From Candidatus Peribacterales bacterium (GTDB taxonomy: Bacteria > Patescibacteriota > Gracilibacteria > Peribacterales > Peribacteraceae), in the NCBI GenBank assembly GCA_020058765.1, contig JAGVDM010000006.1, positions 62,001-126,000 of the forward strand: a DNA stretch of 64,000 nucleotides, read 5' to 3'. Numbering within the stretch: the stretch's first letter is position 1; each line of letters opens with the position of its first letter. This document shows positions 36,927 to 46,143 of the stretch, one piece after another. The notes under the pieces were generated by a model. That model worked only from the letters and a program-made list of their open reading frames with translations. It did no database searches and was not told the origin of the DNA. Both the position numbers and the translations under genes were made by a program.

Positions 36927-38827
36927 GCGGCACGCTTCCAGCGCACATCCACCTGACGTTCGGGATTGGCATTACGGAGCATACCGCAGCCTTGCTTGTG
37001 GATGATCACCGTCCCTGTGCGACTCACCACGCCAACGATGGGTGGGAATGCCTTCTCTTCGGGCTTGCAGCACTTCGCGTAGCGCGTAGGCATAGGGACG
37101 CCATCGGCCATTTGCACAATGCGCTGCTCGGCCTTGCTCTCGAGCGATGCCTCATGCGACGCGGGAATGTGAATGACATCCTGAAACACAGCAGCACGAT
37201 CAACGAGTGATGCTACGCGTTCGGAACCCTGCCCAATCTTCATAAGGAGATCTTCTCGTTCCTGCTGTGTAAGGATCTGACCATCACACTCGCGCAGTGC
37301 GCGTGCTTCCTGATCAAGAATCGCTAGCCCGTGCTTGCGCAGTAGCTCATTGACGAGTGTGCGCCCCTGCGCCACCAGCGCCGGACGATCCTGTTGGTAC
37401 AAGTAGCGTCGGAGCTTGGAGCGCGCAGAGGAAACTCTGAGGTGCTGAAACCAATGCGGCGAAGGGTGTGGATTACTGTGTCGCAGAATCTCCACCACAT
37501 CACCGTTTTCTAGTTGATGATCAATAGGCACAAGCACGCTATTCACCCGCGCACCACGGAAAGAGAGACCAAGATCGGTGTGCACCTGAAAGGCGAAATC
37601 GAGAGGAGTAGCACCTTCGGGGAGCTCAATGATGTCCCCTTTGGGGCTGAGTACGAAAATATGATCCACAAGACGAGCAGTGCCCTCTTGCCCCTCCTCC
37701 AATACAGATTGTGATTCGATCATGTGCTGCAGCTGCACCTGCTCCATGGCGCGCACAGTGGAACCATGAGACTTGTAGCTCCAGTGCGCCGCCACACCGA
37801 ATTCTGCCTCGCGATGCATGTCTTTGGTGCGCACCTGCACCTCTATGAGCACATCATCGGGTGCGCCGGGGAGCTGCGCGACGGTGGTGTGTAAGCTCTG
37901 GTAGCCGTTGGGCTTGGGGAAGGAGATGTAGTCTTTGAATCGTTGCGAAATAGGGCGACCAATCTGGTGAATGACGCCCAGCGCTTGGTAACACTGCTCA
38001 ACGCTATCCACGATGATGCGACATGCGTAGAGATCGTAAATGTTGCCCACATCACTCAGGCTCTTCTGCCCCATTTTTACAAACATGCTGTAGGGCTGCT
38101 TTTCGCGTGCCATCACCTGCACTGCTGTTACACCTCTACTTGTAAGCTCACGAGCAACATTCTGTACAACAGACGGGAGGAACTCCCCGTGTTCATCGTG
38201 TAATCGTGCGGTCTGCGACTGAATGCGTTCGGCGTCGCTTGCGTAGAGCACGGGAAATGCGCGTGACTCCATACGGTGCTTGAGCGAGTAAATACCCAAC
38301 CGTGCAGCAACCGGAGCGAAGAGTTGCAGGGCATCTTGAGACACACGACGCTGCTCTTCCTCGGGAAGACGATGAACCATATCGAGCAGATAGGCTCGAT
38401 CGCAGAGCGCAATGAAGATCGTACGAATGTCATCGGAAACACTCAGGAGCATGACACGGAGATCCTCAATAGGACGTCGGCGACCCTGAACGCTCACATG
38501 AGACAAAAGGTGTACGCCGCTAATGAGCGAACGTACTTTGCGACCAAATTGCTGTTCAATTTCCACAAGTGACCATCCCTCCATGGAAAGCACATGGTGT
38601 AGCACACAGGCAATGACCGCATCTTCATCGGGCTGGAATGGCAACAGAACCTGCAATACACCAGCAACGTGTTCAAGGAGCGTTTCGCCGCTCCAGTGCG
38701 TTTGATCCCGATACGCCTCCTGCGCCGTACGTACGGCGCTCTCCAGGCGCTGCTGATCAAACGGCACGCCAGCCTGGTCGATGGACGACAGGATGTGCTG
38801 CGCGACGGCGGCGGGAACAGGCGCCAT
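36923..38827 (-). CDS. RelA/SpoT-family (p)ppGpp synthetase with degenerate HD domain
   Basis: Synthetase: IYDLYACRIIVDSVEQCYQALGVIHQ, KDYISFPKPNGYQSLHTTV, DVLIEVQVRTKDMHREAEFGVAAHWSYK; TGS: DHIFVLSPKGDIIELPEGATPLDFAFQVHTDLG; the HD region reads ACVLHHVLSMEGW. Confidence 0.9.
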   Translation of the reverse strand: MAPVPAAVAQHILSSIDQAGVPFDQQRLESAVRTAQEAYRDQTHWSGETLLEHVAGVLQVLLPFQPDEDAVIACVLHHVLSMEGWSLVEIEQQFGRKVRSLISGVHLLSHVSVQGRRRPIEDLRVMLLSVSDDIRTIFIALCDRAYLLDMVHRLPEEEQRRVSQDALQLFAPVAARLGIYSLKHRMESRAFPVLYASDAERIQSQTARLHDEHGEFLPSVVQNVARELTSRGVTAVQVMAREKQPYSMFVKMGQKSLSDVGNIYDLYACRIIVDSVEQCYQALGVIHQIGRPISQRFKDYISFPKPNGYQSLHTTVAQLPGAPDDVLIEVQVRTKDMHREAEFGVAAHWSYKSHGSTVRAMEQVQLQHMIESQSVLEEGQEGTARLVDHIFVLSPKGDIIELPEGATPLDFAFQVHTDLGLSFRGARVNSVLVPIDHQLENGDVVEILRHSNPHPSPHWFQHLRVSSARSKLRRYLYQQDRPALVAQGRTLVNELLRKHGLAILDQEARALRECDGQILTQQEREDLLMKIGQGSERVASLVDRAAVFQDVIHIPASHEASLESKAEQRIVQMADGVPMPTRYAKCCKPEEKAFPPIVGVVSRTGTVIIHKQGCGMLRNANPERQVDVRWKRAA

Positions 38828-38885
38828 ATACGGAAGGCTCACTCTACCAAAAGAGAGCACCCGTGTCTTTTGGAAACTCCGCGAT

Positions 38886-39338
38886 CTATGCCTGTTGGCG
38901 CTCGAGCAGCAATGTGACTGGCCCGTCGTTGACAAGCGAAACCTCCATCATGGCACCGAATGTGCCCGTTGCCACATGTACTATGCCTCGATCGCGCAGT
39001 GCATGGGTGAACGATGCATACAGTTGCTCGGCTTCTTGAGGCGGAGCGGCAGCGGTGTAATCTGGACGATTCCCCTTCTGGGTACTGCCAGCGAGTGTGA
39101 ACTGGGACACCACGAGCACTTGGCCTGCCACATCAAGGATACTGCGATCATTGATCGTGCCGTCTGTACCGGGGAACAAGCGCAATTGCGACACCTTGCC
39201 AGCAAGCCACTCTGCATCTGCCTCACTATCACCACGCAATACCCCAAGAAAAAGCAGATACCCCGCATCGACCGCACCTACAATCTCACCGTCTACTGCC
39301 ACCGACGCACGCAACACCTTCTGAAGAAGAACACGCAT
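38886..39338 (-). CDS. dtd: D-aminoacyl-tRNA deacylase
   Basis: MRVLLQKVLRASVAVDGEIVGAVDAGYLLFLGV; VVSQFTLAGSTQKGNRPDYTAAAPP; SLVNDGPVTLLLE. Confidence 0.93.
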   Translation of the reverse strand: MRVLLQKVLRASVAVDGEIVGAVDAGYLLFLGVLRGDSEADAEWLAGKVSQLRLFPGTDGTINDRSILDVAGQVLVVSQFTLAGSTQKGNRPDYTAAAPPQEAEQLYASFTHALRDRGIVHVATGTFGAMMEVSLVNDGPVTLLLERQQA

Positions 39339-39436
39339 GGTGCATATGATACGACAAATTTTGCAGCGAAAGGAGCCGAACACGAAAGATGTTCGAAATT
39401 ATTGACTGCGCTGGATTCCTGACTATGATTGCACTT

Positions 39437-39540
39437 GTCCGAAGACCGAGGGTTCTAGGCCGCAGGCCTACGGTAATCCCCTCCGAGGCATACAGCATCG
39501 TTCATCCGGCTCCGGCTTGGTGAAATGTGCCGTGTGCCTC
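39437..39540 (+). promoter_or_regulatory. Ribosomal protein L10 leader
   Basis: CCGAAGACCGAGGGTTCTAGGCCGCAGGCCTACGGTAATCCCCTCCGAGGCAT, the characteristic L10-leader pairing, directly upstream of rplJ. Confidence 0.8.
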
Positions 39541-39543
39541 GCT

Positions 39544-39570
39544 GGTCTCCCGGGCGGGAGACCTTTTTTT
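39544..39570 (+). terminator. Intrinsic terminator/attenuator in rplJ leader
   Basis: GGTCTCCC-GGGC-GGGAGACC-TTTTTTT, 23 nt before the rplJ ATG. Confidence 0.9.
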
Positions 39571-39592
39571 GTCCCGACCCTCATTCTCTTTT

Positions 39593-40252
39593 ATGGCAAT
39601 CACCCGTAATCAAAAGCAGGCAATGGTGCAGGAACTCGTCGAGAAGATGGGTCGTGCACAATCGATTATGTTCGCTCACTACATTGGGCTCACCGTCGCT
39701 GACGTGAGTGCATTCCGCGACAAATTGCGCGAGGTGAACGCAGAAATGAAGGTAGCAAAGAAGACGCTCACAAGCATTGCTGCAAAGCAGGCAAACCTGC
39801 CAGAAATCTCAGAGGAGAGCATGCCTGGTCCGATCTCGCTCATCTTCAGCTTCGATGACCCGCTCTCCGGGGCACAGGTCGCGTTTAAGTTCGCTAAAGA
39901 TCATAACCAGGTTGCCCTGGTTGGTGGTATTTTCGATGGGAAGGTCCTTAGTAAGCAGGAAGCAATGGAGCTTGCGAAGATGCCGAGCCGCCAGGTCTTG
40001 CTTGCAACGTTCATGGGCATGGTGCAATCACCGCTCACGAAGTTCGCAGCTCTCTCTGCTACGCCTCTCTCAAGCTTTGCCCGCGGCCTCAACCAACTGG
40101 CCGAAAAGGGCGGCATCCCCGGCAAGACGCCGGCGGCACCTGCAGCGCCGGAAGCTGCAGCACCAACCGTGGAAGAAACGCCTGCCGCAGAAGAACCAGC
40201 GGCACCTGCGGCAAGCGAAGCTCCTAGTGAGCCCGCTTCACCCACCGCGTAA
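39593..40252 (+). CDS. rplJ: 50S ribosomal protein L10 with Ala/Pro/Glu-rich C-terminal tail
   Basis: MAITRNQKQAMVQELVEKMGRAQSIMFAHYIGLTVADVSAFRDKLRE; followed by rplL. Confidence 0.94.
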   Translation: MAITRNQKQAMVQELVEKMGRAQSIMFAHYIGLTVADVSAFRDKLREVNAEMKVAKKTLTSIAAKQANLPEISEESMPGPISLIFSFDDPLSGAQVAFKFAKDHNQVALVGGIFDGKVLSKQEAMELAKMPSRQVLLATFMGMVQSPLTKFAALSATPLSSFARGLNQLAEKGGIPGKTPAAPAAPEAAAPTVEETPAAEEPAAPAASEAPSEPASPTA

Positions 40253-40290
40253 TCTTCATTCTTTCTTTTCCTTATTTCCCCACTCTTATC

Positions 40291-40698
40291 ATGGCAGACG
40301 AAGCCACCACGATCGAACTCTCCAAGGAGGAGAAGGCGGTCATCGACGCGTTGGAGAAGCTGAATGTTGTGCAGCTCAACAACGTCGTAAAGTACATGGA
40401 AAAAGTTTACGGTATCTCCGCTGCAGCTCCAGTAGCTATGGCTGCTGCACCAGCCGCTGGCGGCGGTGCAGAGGCAGCAGAGGAGAAGAGCTCCTACAAC
40501 GTGGAACTGACCGATGGCGGCGCACAGAAGATCGCCGTAATCAAGGTTGTCCGCGAGCTCACGCAGCTCCCATTGGGCGATGCGAAGGCAGTCGTTGATG
40601 GCGCACCAAAGATCGTGAAGGAAGGTGTACCAAAGGCCGACGCAGAAGCATGGAAGAAAAAGCTCGAGGAAGCTGGCGCAAAAGTCACCCTCAAGTAA
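40291..40698 (+). CDS. rplL: 50S ribosomal protein L7/L12
   Basis: EEKSSYNVELTDGGAQKIAVIKVVRELTQLPLGDAKAVVDGAPKIVKEGVPKADAEAWKKKLEEAGAKVTLK. Confidence 0.97.
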   Translation: MADEATTIELSKEEKAVIDALEKLNVVQLNNVVKYMEKVYGISAAAPVAMAAAPAAGGGAEAAEEKSSYNVELTDGGAQKIAVIKVVRELTQLPLGDAKAVVDGAPKIVKEGVPKADAEAWKKKLEEAGAKVTLK

Positions 40699-40724
40699 AT
40701 CTCTTCCGTTCAATTGGAATGAAA

Positions 40725-40750
40725 CACACCCCGCTCATGCGGGGTGTTTT
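40725..40750 (+). terminator. Intrinsic terminator after rplL
   Basis: ACACCCCGC-TCAT-GCGGGGTGT followed by TTTTCG. Confidence 0.85.
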
Positions 40751-40801
40751 CGTTGTGGGAGAGAAATAGTGTAGGATTCCCTCGTTCCTCCTCCCTTTCC
40801 C

Positions 40802-41989
40802 ATGTCTCGTCGTTTCCTCATTGCGTCACTCACCTGCTCAGCGCTACTTGTGCCAGGTGTGGCATTCGGCCTCCTTATGAGCCCGAGCTCTGTACTAGAA
40901 ATCCTGCAACATAACCGTATTCCGCAGCGTTTCACTGTAGAGGCATACGTGCAATTGCCGGAGGAATCGATAGACATCCACATTCGGGCAAACGGTGCGT
41001 ACGAGGGAAATTCTCCGGAGACGGTGAAGGGAAAAATCGATCTCTCGATCTCCGCCGTATCACCTACAGCAGAAGCATTGATCACCACCAAGGCCATTGT
41101 GCGTGGCACGATGCTGTATATGCAGTTCGTGGAAATCGTAGCGGACGATGCGGATGTGGACCCTGCAATCATCGGACGATGGTTCTCTGCCGATCTTGCC
41201 GAGGAATTGGATCAGCAGGAAGCATCTCTGGAAATGCTGTTCGCCTCTGAGGAATTCAACGAAGAAGACATGAAGCAACTCATCCGAATCGTGCACGATT
41301 CGATATTCCAAATGGAATCGTCGCTATTTGACGGCGGGGCGAGCTACAAGCTCATGCTGCGGAAAGATTTCCTTCTCTCGATGGTCAGGAATATCTGCAC
41401 ATCGAGCATCATTGATTGTGAAAATGAACTTGGATTCGGCTCACTTGCGGAAGTAGAAGGGGAACTCGTGGGGCTGCAGCAAGAACTGAGCGACAAGCTG
41501 AATATCAGCTACAAAGTAGATACGGATCGAGCAAACAATCTGCAATTCGCACGCATGTACATGTCTCTTGCCTGGCCCAATGTCGTTACCATGTCGTTCC
41601 AGGGGGAAACGCATAATTTGGGAACACCGGTATACCTGGACATTCCCGCGAACGCCGTACCGGCTGAACAGTTCGTGCAGGAAACCGAACCGTACAAGTA
41701 CTGGCACTTTGGCGTTGATCCGGAATGGACTGACGAGGAGTGGTCCGACGAGGATTGGTCCGACGACATCGAGTGGGAAGATGCTGATTGGAGCAGTGAC
41801 GAGTGGGACGACATTCAATGGGAAGAGGAAGATGACAGCGCTTGGGATGACATGGAATGGGAAGAGCTCCCTGTGGGCTGTACAGCAGAACCAGGTACTG
41901 CGCAGTATTTGCAGCAGGCGCGCAAAGGCGAGTGCCCACTCCCTGAAGAGATCCGACCGGGTCGCGGTGACCTGCGACGCCTCCGATAG
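40802..41989 (+). CDS. Secreted hypothetical protein with Trp/Asp/Glu repeat segment
   Basis: Signal peptide FLIASLTCSALLVPGVAFG; WTDEEWSDEDWSDDIEWEDADWSSDEWDDIQWEEEDDSAWDDMEWEE near the C-terminus. Confidence 0.75.
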   Translation: MSRRFLIASLTCSALLVPGVAFGLLMSPSSVLEILQHNRIPQRFTVEAYVQLPEESIDIHIRANGAYEGNSPETVKGKIDLSISAVSPTAEALITTKAIVRGTMLYMQFVEIVADDADVDPAIIGRWFSADLAEELDQQEASLEMLFASEEFNEEDMKQLIRIVHDSIFQMESSLFDGGASYKLMLRKDFLLSMVRNICTSSIIDCENELGFGSLAEVEGELVGLQQELSDKLNISYKVDTDRANNLQFARMYMSLAWPNVVTMSFQGETHNLGTPVYLDIPANAVPAEQFVQETEPYKYWHFGVDPEWTDEEWSDEDWSDDIEWEDADWSSDEWDDIQWEEEDDSAWDDMEWEELPVGCTAEPGTAQYLQQARKGECPLPEEIRPGRGDLRRLR

Positions 41990-42018
41990 GCCTATTCTGT
42001 GGTCATAATCGACACAAA

Positions 42019-42041
42019 ACATTGATAAATTTTGTCAATGT
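42019..42041. promoter_or_regulatory. 23-bp near-perfect palindrome (operator candidate)
   Basis: ACATTGATAAATTTTGTCAATGT; 10 of 11 symmetric pairs match; immediately upstream of the 42060 gene. Confidence 0.55.
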
Positions 42042-42059
42042 ATGTACCATGAATCTTGT

Positions 42060-42284
42060 ATGGATGTTGCCGCTCCAAAACGCTTCCCTTGGCTCGCAGT
42101 CGCACTGGCTGTGGTCGGTCTGGTGATCGGCTACACGAGCGTTGTGCTCACGCAAGAAGAGGCCTTTGCTGCATCGCGCAGCTGCCCCAATACCTGCAAG
42201 GGCGACGACTGCAAGAAGACCTGCACCGGAGAAGACTGTGCCCATGATTGTCCTGGCTGCAAAAAGCAGGAGCCCACTTCGTAA
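42060..42284 (+). CDS. Small Cys-rich membrane-anchored protein
   Basis: One TM then CPNTCKGDDCKKTCTGEDCAHDCPGC (8 Cys in 26 aa). Alternative ATG at 42042. Confidence 0.65.
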   Translation: MDVAAPKRFPWLAVALAVVGLVIGYTSVVLTQEEAFAASRSCPNTCKGDDCKKTCTGEDCAHDCPGCKKQEPTS

Positions 42285-42286
42285 AC

Positions 42287-42727
42287 ATGTCCCACGCACT
42301 TTTCTACCGTGAACGGTCATTCTGGATCGCCTGCTTGGGCGCGCTTGTTGCGTTGGGAACGGTGTTCCTTTGGCAACTTGGAGTGCTCCCTGTGTGGAGC
42401 CCAACACGTATGCCGCCTGAAACGAGTGAGTACATGTTCGCCGCAGTCTTGCTGCTCCTGTTAAGCGTAAGTGCAGGGCTATATATGTGGCACCGCGAGC
42501 ATAAGAGCTGCCCGATCGGCACGGGCAAGGCGAGTGGGATTGCAGGGATCGTAGGAGCAATTGCCCTTATTTGCCCAGCATGCACGGTGATTCCGATCAC
42601 TCTGCTTGGCGCGAGCGTGAGCCTGAGTGTACTCGGACCGTTCATGCCGCTCCTGCGCATTGTGGCGCTGCTCATTGCAACAGTCACACTCGTCCTGCTG
42701 TGGCCTCGCAAGCATCACCACGCCTAG
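42287..42727 (+). CDS. Four-TM-like membrane protein with ICPACTVIP motif
   Basis: Hydrophobic segments; ALICPACTVIPITLLGASVSL; starts 2 nt after the stop of the Cys-rich gene. Confidence 0.65.
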   Translation: MSHALFYRERSFWIACLGALVALGTVFLWQLGVLPVWSPTRMPPETSEYMFAAVLLLLLSVSAGLYMWHREHKSCPIGTGKASGIAGIVGAIALICPACTVIPITLLGASVSLSVLGPFMPLLRIVALLIATVTLVLLWPRKHHHA

Positions 42728-42731
42728 CACT

Positions 42732-43445
42732 ATGCCAATGACCGATACGCAACGGATGCTCTGGATCGACGTTGCGCGAACGGTAGCGATCCTCCTCATG
42801 GTGCTCTACCACCTCGTATTCGATCTACAGTACTGGTACGGCTGGTCGATCGATGTGACACAGGGGACGTGGTTTTTGGTTGGCCGCAGTGCGGCAGTAC
42901 TTTTTCTGATACTGGTAGGTGTGAGCTTTGTAGTATCTGCACGCAGGCGAACGCCGCGACAAATCCAGTGGCGCGCGTTCCAGCGCAGCGCGGTAATCCT
43001 GTCGTGGGCTGTAGCAATTACCGTTGCAACGTATGGAGTGGATAGCGATACATATATCCGATTCGGCATCCTGCACTGCATTGGCGTGAGTATTTTGCTG
43101 CTACTGCCGCTGTATCGGCTCGGTATGTGGAACATGTCTCTTGGCATTCTTTGGCTTGCAGGAACACCTCTGTTTATGGGCACGGCGAACAATGAATTCT
43201 TGCTGCCCCTTGGCCGTATACCACTCGGATTCGTCACCTTGGATTACTATCCTCTCTTCCCGTGGGCAGGGCTTGTTGTGCTCGGCGCCGGCCTGGGGGC
43301 GCTACTCCTCAATTTCCATAAACCAATACAACGCAGCCCTCACGCCTTGGTACATATACTCACATTCCCCGGTCGACATGCACTGGCTATCTACCTAGTG
43401 CATCAGCCAGTACTCCTCGGGTTCCTATGGCTGCTCCACCGGTAG
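42732..43445 (+). CDS. DUF1624/heparan-alpha-glucosaminide N-acetyltransferase-like membrane protein
   Basis: RMLWIDVARTVAILLMVLYHLVFDLQYW; FGILHCIGVSILLLLPL; multi-TM. Confidence 0.75.
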   Translation: MPMTDTQRMLWIDVARTVAILLMVLYHLVFDLQYWYGWSIDVTQGTWFLVGRSAAVLFLILVGVSFVVSARRRTPRQIQWRAFQRSAVILSWAVAITVATYGVDSDTYIRFGILHCIGVSILLLLPLYRLGMWNMSLGILWLAGTPLFMGTANNEFLLPLGRIPLGFVTLDYYPLFPWAGLVVLGAGLGALLLNFHKPIQRSPHALVHILTFPGRHALAIYLVHQPVLLGFLWLLHR

Positions 43446-43451
43446 GAGTGG

Positions 43452-44444
43452 TTACTTGGCACGAGACACGCCTGGCAAGTCGCAAATGATCGTGGATGGG
43501 CGAACCACATGCATCGGTTCCTGCCCAGCCTTCCACTCCCGAATAGACGTGAAGCAATCCTCGTACATGTTCCGCATGCTTTCCTCGGCATAAAAAGCAA
43601 TGTGCGGCGTGGTGATAGCATTGGGGTGTGTGATGAGCGCTTCATTCTCTTGAAAGTTTCGCTCATGCTCCAGCACATCCAGGAGTGCGTAGCGCACTTT
43701 TCCGCTTTGCAATGCAGAAAGTAGTGCTGCGGAATCAATGAGTTCTCCACGTGCTGTATTCACAATAACCACACCGTCTTTCATCTTCTCGAATGCGGCA
43801 GCGTTTAGAAGGTGATTGGTTTGCGGCGTAGCCGGGAGGTGCAACGTCAGTACATCACTACGCGAGAGAAGCGTGTCCAGGTCGACGTATTCCACATTGC
43901 ACTGCTCAATAATCTCGATGTTTCGACATCGATCAACAGCGACCACATGCATACCAAAGCCATGGGCAATACAGGCAACAACCGCACCAATACGTCCTGT
44001 ACCCACAATACCCATCACTTTACCGTTGAGCGACATACCGCGCAGACCGTGGTAATCGAATACACCGCTCTGCACGCGCGCATCTGCCTCTGGGATATGT
44101 CGCAACGTGCTCAGGAGCAAGGCAAATACATGTTCGGCAATCACAAAGGAGCCGTAATCGGGCACGTTACATACGGTAATCCCCTGCTCCTCGCAGGTTG
44201 GCATATGCACGTGATTGTACCCAACGGATCGGGTGCAGAGGAGTTTGAGTTTCGGCAGACGCTGCAAAACTTCCCGAGTGAATTGTGTGTAGATGAAGCA
44301 TGAAACAACTGCAGCGTCTTTACATGCATCTACCAATGCATCTTCACTGAGCACTTCCGAATGAATGATCGACTCTGGGAATGCTGTGCGAATACGTTGC
44401 GTGTCTTCGGCATCGACTTCGAGAAAAACAACGGAAGATGGCAT
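43452..44444 (-). CDS. D-isomer-specific 2-hydroxyacid dehydrogenase
   Basis: KVMGIVGTGRIGAVVACIAHGFGMHVVAVD; DVLTLHLPATPQTNHLLNAAAFEKMKDGVVIVNTARGELID; TPHIAFYAEES. Confidence 0.92.
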   Translation of the reverse strand: MPSSVVFLEVDAEDTQRIRTAFPESIIHSEVLSEDALVDACKDAAVVSCFIYTQFTREVLQRLPKLKLLCTRSVGYNHVHMPTCEEQGITVCNVPDYGSFVIAEHVFALLLSTLRHIPEADARVQSGVFDYHGLRGMSLNGKVMGIVGTGRIGAVVACIAHGFGMHVVAVDRCRNIEIIEQCNVEYVDLDTLLSRSDVLTLHLPATPQTNHLLNAAAFEKMKDGVVIVNTARGELIDSAALLSALQSGKVRYALLDVLEHERNFQENEALITHPNAITTPHIAFYAEESMRNMYEDCFTSIREWKAGQEPMHVVRPSTIICDLPGVSRAK

Positions 44445-44604
44445 GCCTGTAGTGTAGAACGACTCGCTGTGGGAAAAAGGGGAAATTCCCAAGGAGGACG
44501 ATCGATCACCACGAAGGTGTACGCATGGAAAATGGCTTTAAATAGAGGAAAAACTGGGTAAAAGACGTTTGTATTGCGCCACGTATTTCGCTACACTATG
44601 CGGG

Positions 44605-46143
44605 ATGTCGTTTACCGTACGGCGAATTCGGGAGGAACGCCCTCCACGAAAATGGCCCCTGAAACCAGTCTTCATTGCGCTGATTGGTATTGGCGGATCA
44701 TTGTTGCAGCTCTTCTCTCGTGAGAAGGAGCGCTTGGACGAGAAACATGCAGCAAACGCTCGTGCGATGCTGCTGAAAAAATTCCTGCTGGTGCTCATTG
44801 CCGTGCTCTGCGCCCTGCTCCTGATTGCAGGAACGGTAAAGGCGCTTACGGGCGTGCAGCTCCTCAGCTTGCAAACTGTCACAAAGCTGGCTGGTACGCC
44901 TCCACCAAGCGACGCGAACGGTTTTACCAACCTGCTGCTGCTGGGCCAAGGTGACGCGGGGCACGATGGAGTGAACCTGACCGATACCATCATGGTTGCA
45001 AGCTTCGATCCAAAGGACACGAAAAGCGTCGTACTCCTCTCCATCCCTCGCGATACATACCTCCTCTCCACAGAGAAGATGGGCGCAGGAAGAGTGAACA
45101 CAATGTATCGTGACTACAGTTCCTTTTTGCGATTCCAACAAGGCATGGATGAGGAGGCAGCAACGCAGGAAGCCATGAAGGAGCTCGCCGCAGAGATTGG
45201 CCGAAAAGTCGGCCTGGAAATCCACCACACGGTGAAGGTGGATTTTGATGGATTCGTACGGGCAGTGGATGTGATCGAAGGCATTGATGTCACAGTGCCG
45301 GAAACTATTGTGGATACGGAATACCCCAATGAAAATTACGGGTACGAAACATTCCGACTGGAAGCCGGATTGCAGCATTTGGACGGCGCGACGGCATTGA
45401 AGTACGCCCGCAGTCGCCACTCCACGAGTGACTTCGATCGCTCCGCACGCCAGCAACAAATACTGCAGGCAATGGGCGACAAAGCGAGGGAAATGGGTAT
45501 CGCTTCCAATCCACAGCGCATCATTGAATTGCTGAATATTCTCTCGGAGAACATGGCCACCACCATGAGTTTGGGCGAACTAGTGGGTATGGCAGATATC
45601 GCACAAGAGATCGATCGATCGAAGATCGTTACCATGCAGCTCAATGATCGCAATGGCCTCTATGGAGGTTTTGTTGATCCAGGTGGCTTCCTCTACACGC
45701 CACCTCGTGATCAGTTTGGCGGTGCATCGGTACTCCTCCCAGTTTCCATCCCCGAATTCCCAGTAACGTGGAAGCAGATTACCTCCCTGGGCGAGCTGCT
45801 CTTTAGGCAGCGTGACTTGTACTTGGCAAACACACGGTTCGCGATCCTCAACTCCGATGCACGAAGCGGCAGCGCAGGGCTGCTCGCATCGGAACTGTTC
45901 CGCTACGGGTTCGACGTACCGATCATAGAGAATGCACCGGGCGAGAAGCGCGCGGCTTCGTTCCTCGCTCCGCTCACCGAAGCAGAAATTCCACTTGCAG
46001 AAGCATTTTCCGCATTGCTTGATATCCCGCTTGGACCACTACCAGAAGGCCTTACAGAAGATCTGCGCGCACCGATCGTAATCGTGCTGGGTGCCGATTA
46101 TCGCTACTCGCCATTGCAGGATCTCGTTCCCGCTGCACAATGA
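44605..46143 (+). CDS. LytR-CpsA-Psr (LCP) family protein
   Basis: TNLLLLGQG...LTDTIMVASFDPKDTKSVVLLSIPRDTYL; HTVKVDFDGFVRAVDVIEGIDVTVPE; LDGATALKYARSRHSTSDFDRSARQQQIL. Confidence 0.93.
   Translation: MSFTVRRIREERPPRKWPLKPVFIALIGIGGSLLQLFSREKERLDEKHAANARAMLLKKFLLVLIAVLCALLLIAGTVKALTGVQLLSLQTVTKLAGTPPPSDANGFTNLLLLGQGDAGHDGVNLTDTIMVASFDPKDTKSVVLLSIPRDTYLLSTEKMGAGRVNTMYRDYSSFLRFQQGMDEEAATQEAMKELAAEIGRKVGLEIHHTVKVDFDGFVRAVDVIEGIDVTVPETIVDTEYPNENYGYETFRLEAGLQHLDGATALKYARSRHSTSDFDRSARQQQILQAMGDKAREMGIASNPQRIIELLNILSENMATTMSLGELVGMADIAQEIDRSKIVTMQLNDRNGLYGGFVDPGGFLYTPPRDQFGGASVLLPVSIPEFPVTWKQITSLGELLFRQRDLYLANTRFAILNSDARSGSAGLLASELFRYGFDVPIIENAPGEKRAASFLAPLTEAEIPLAEAFSALLDIPLGPLPEGLTEDLRAPIVIVLGADYRYSPLQDLVPAAQ

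Noticed and set aside
42022-42038. FNR/CRP-like box in the 42019-42041 palindrome (TTGAT...GTCAA)
   Set aside because: Half-sites are 7 nt apart rather than the 4 nt of TTGAT-N4-ATCAA; regulator left unassigned.
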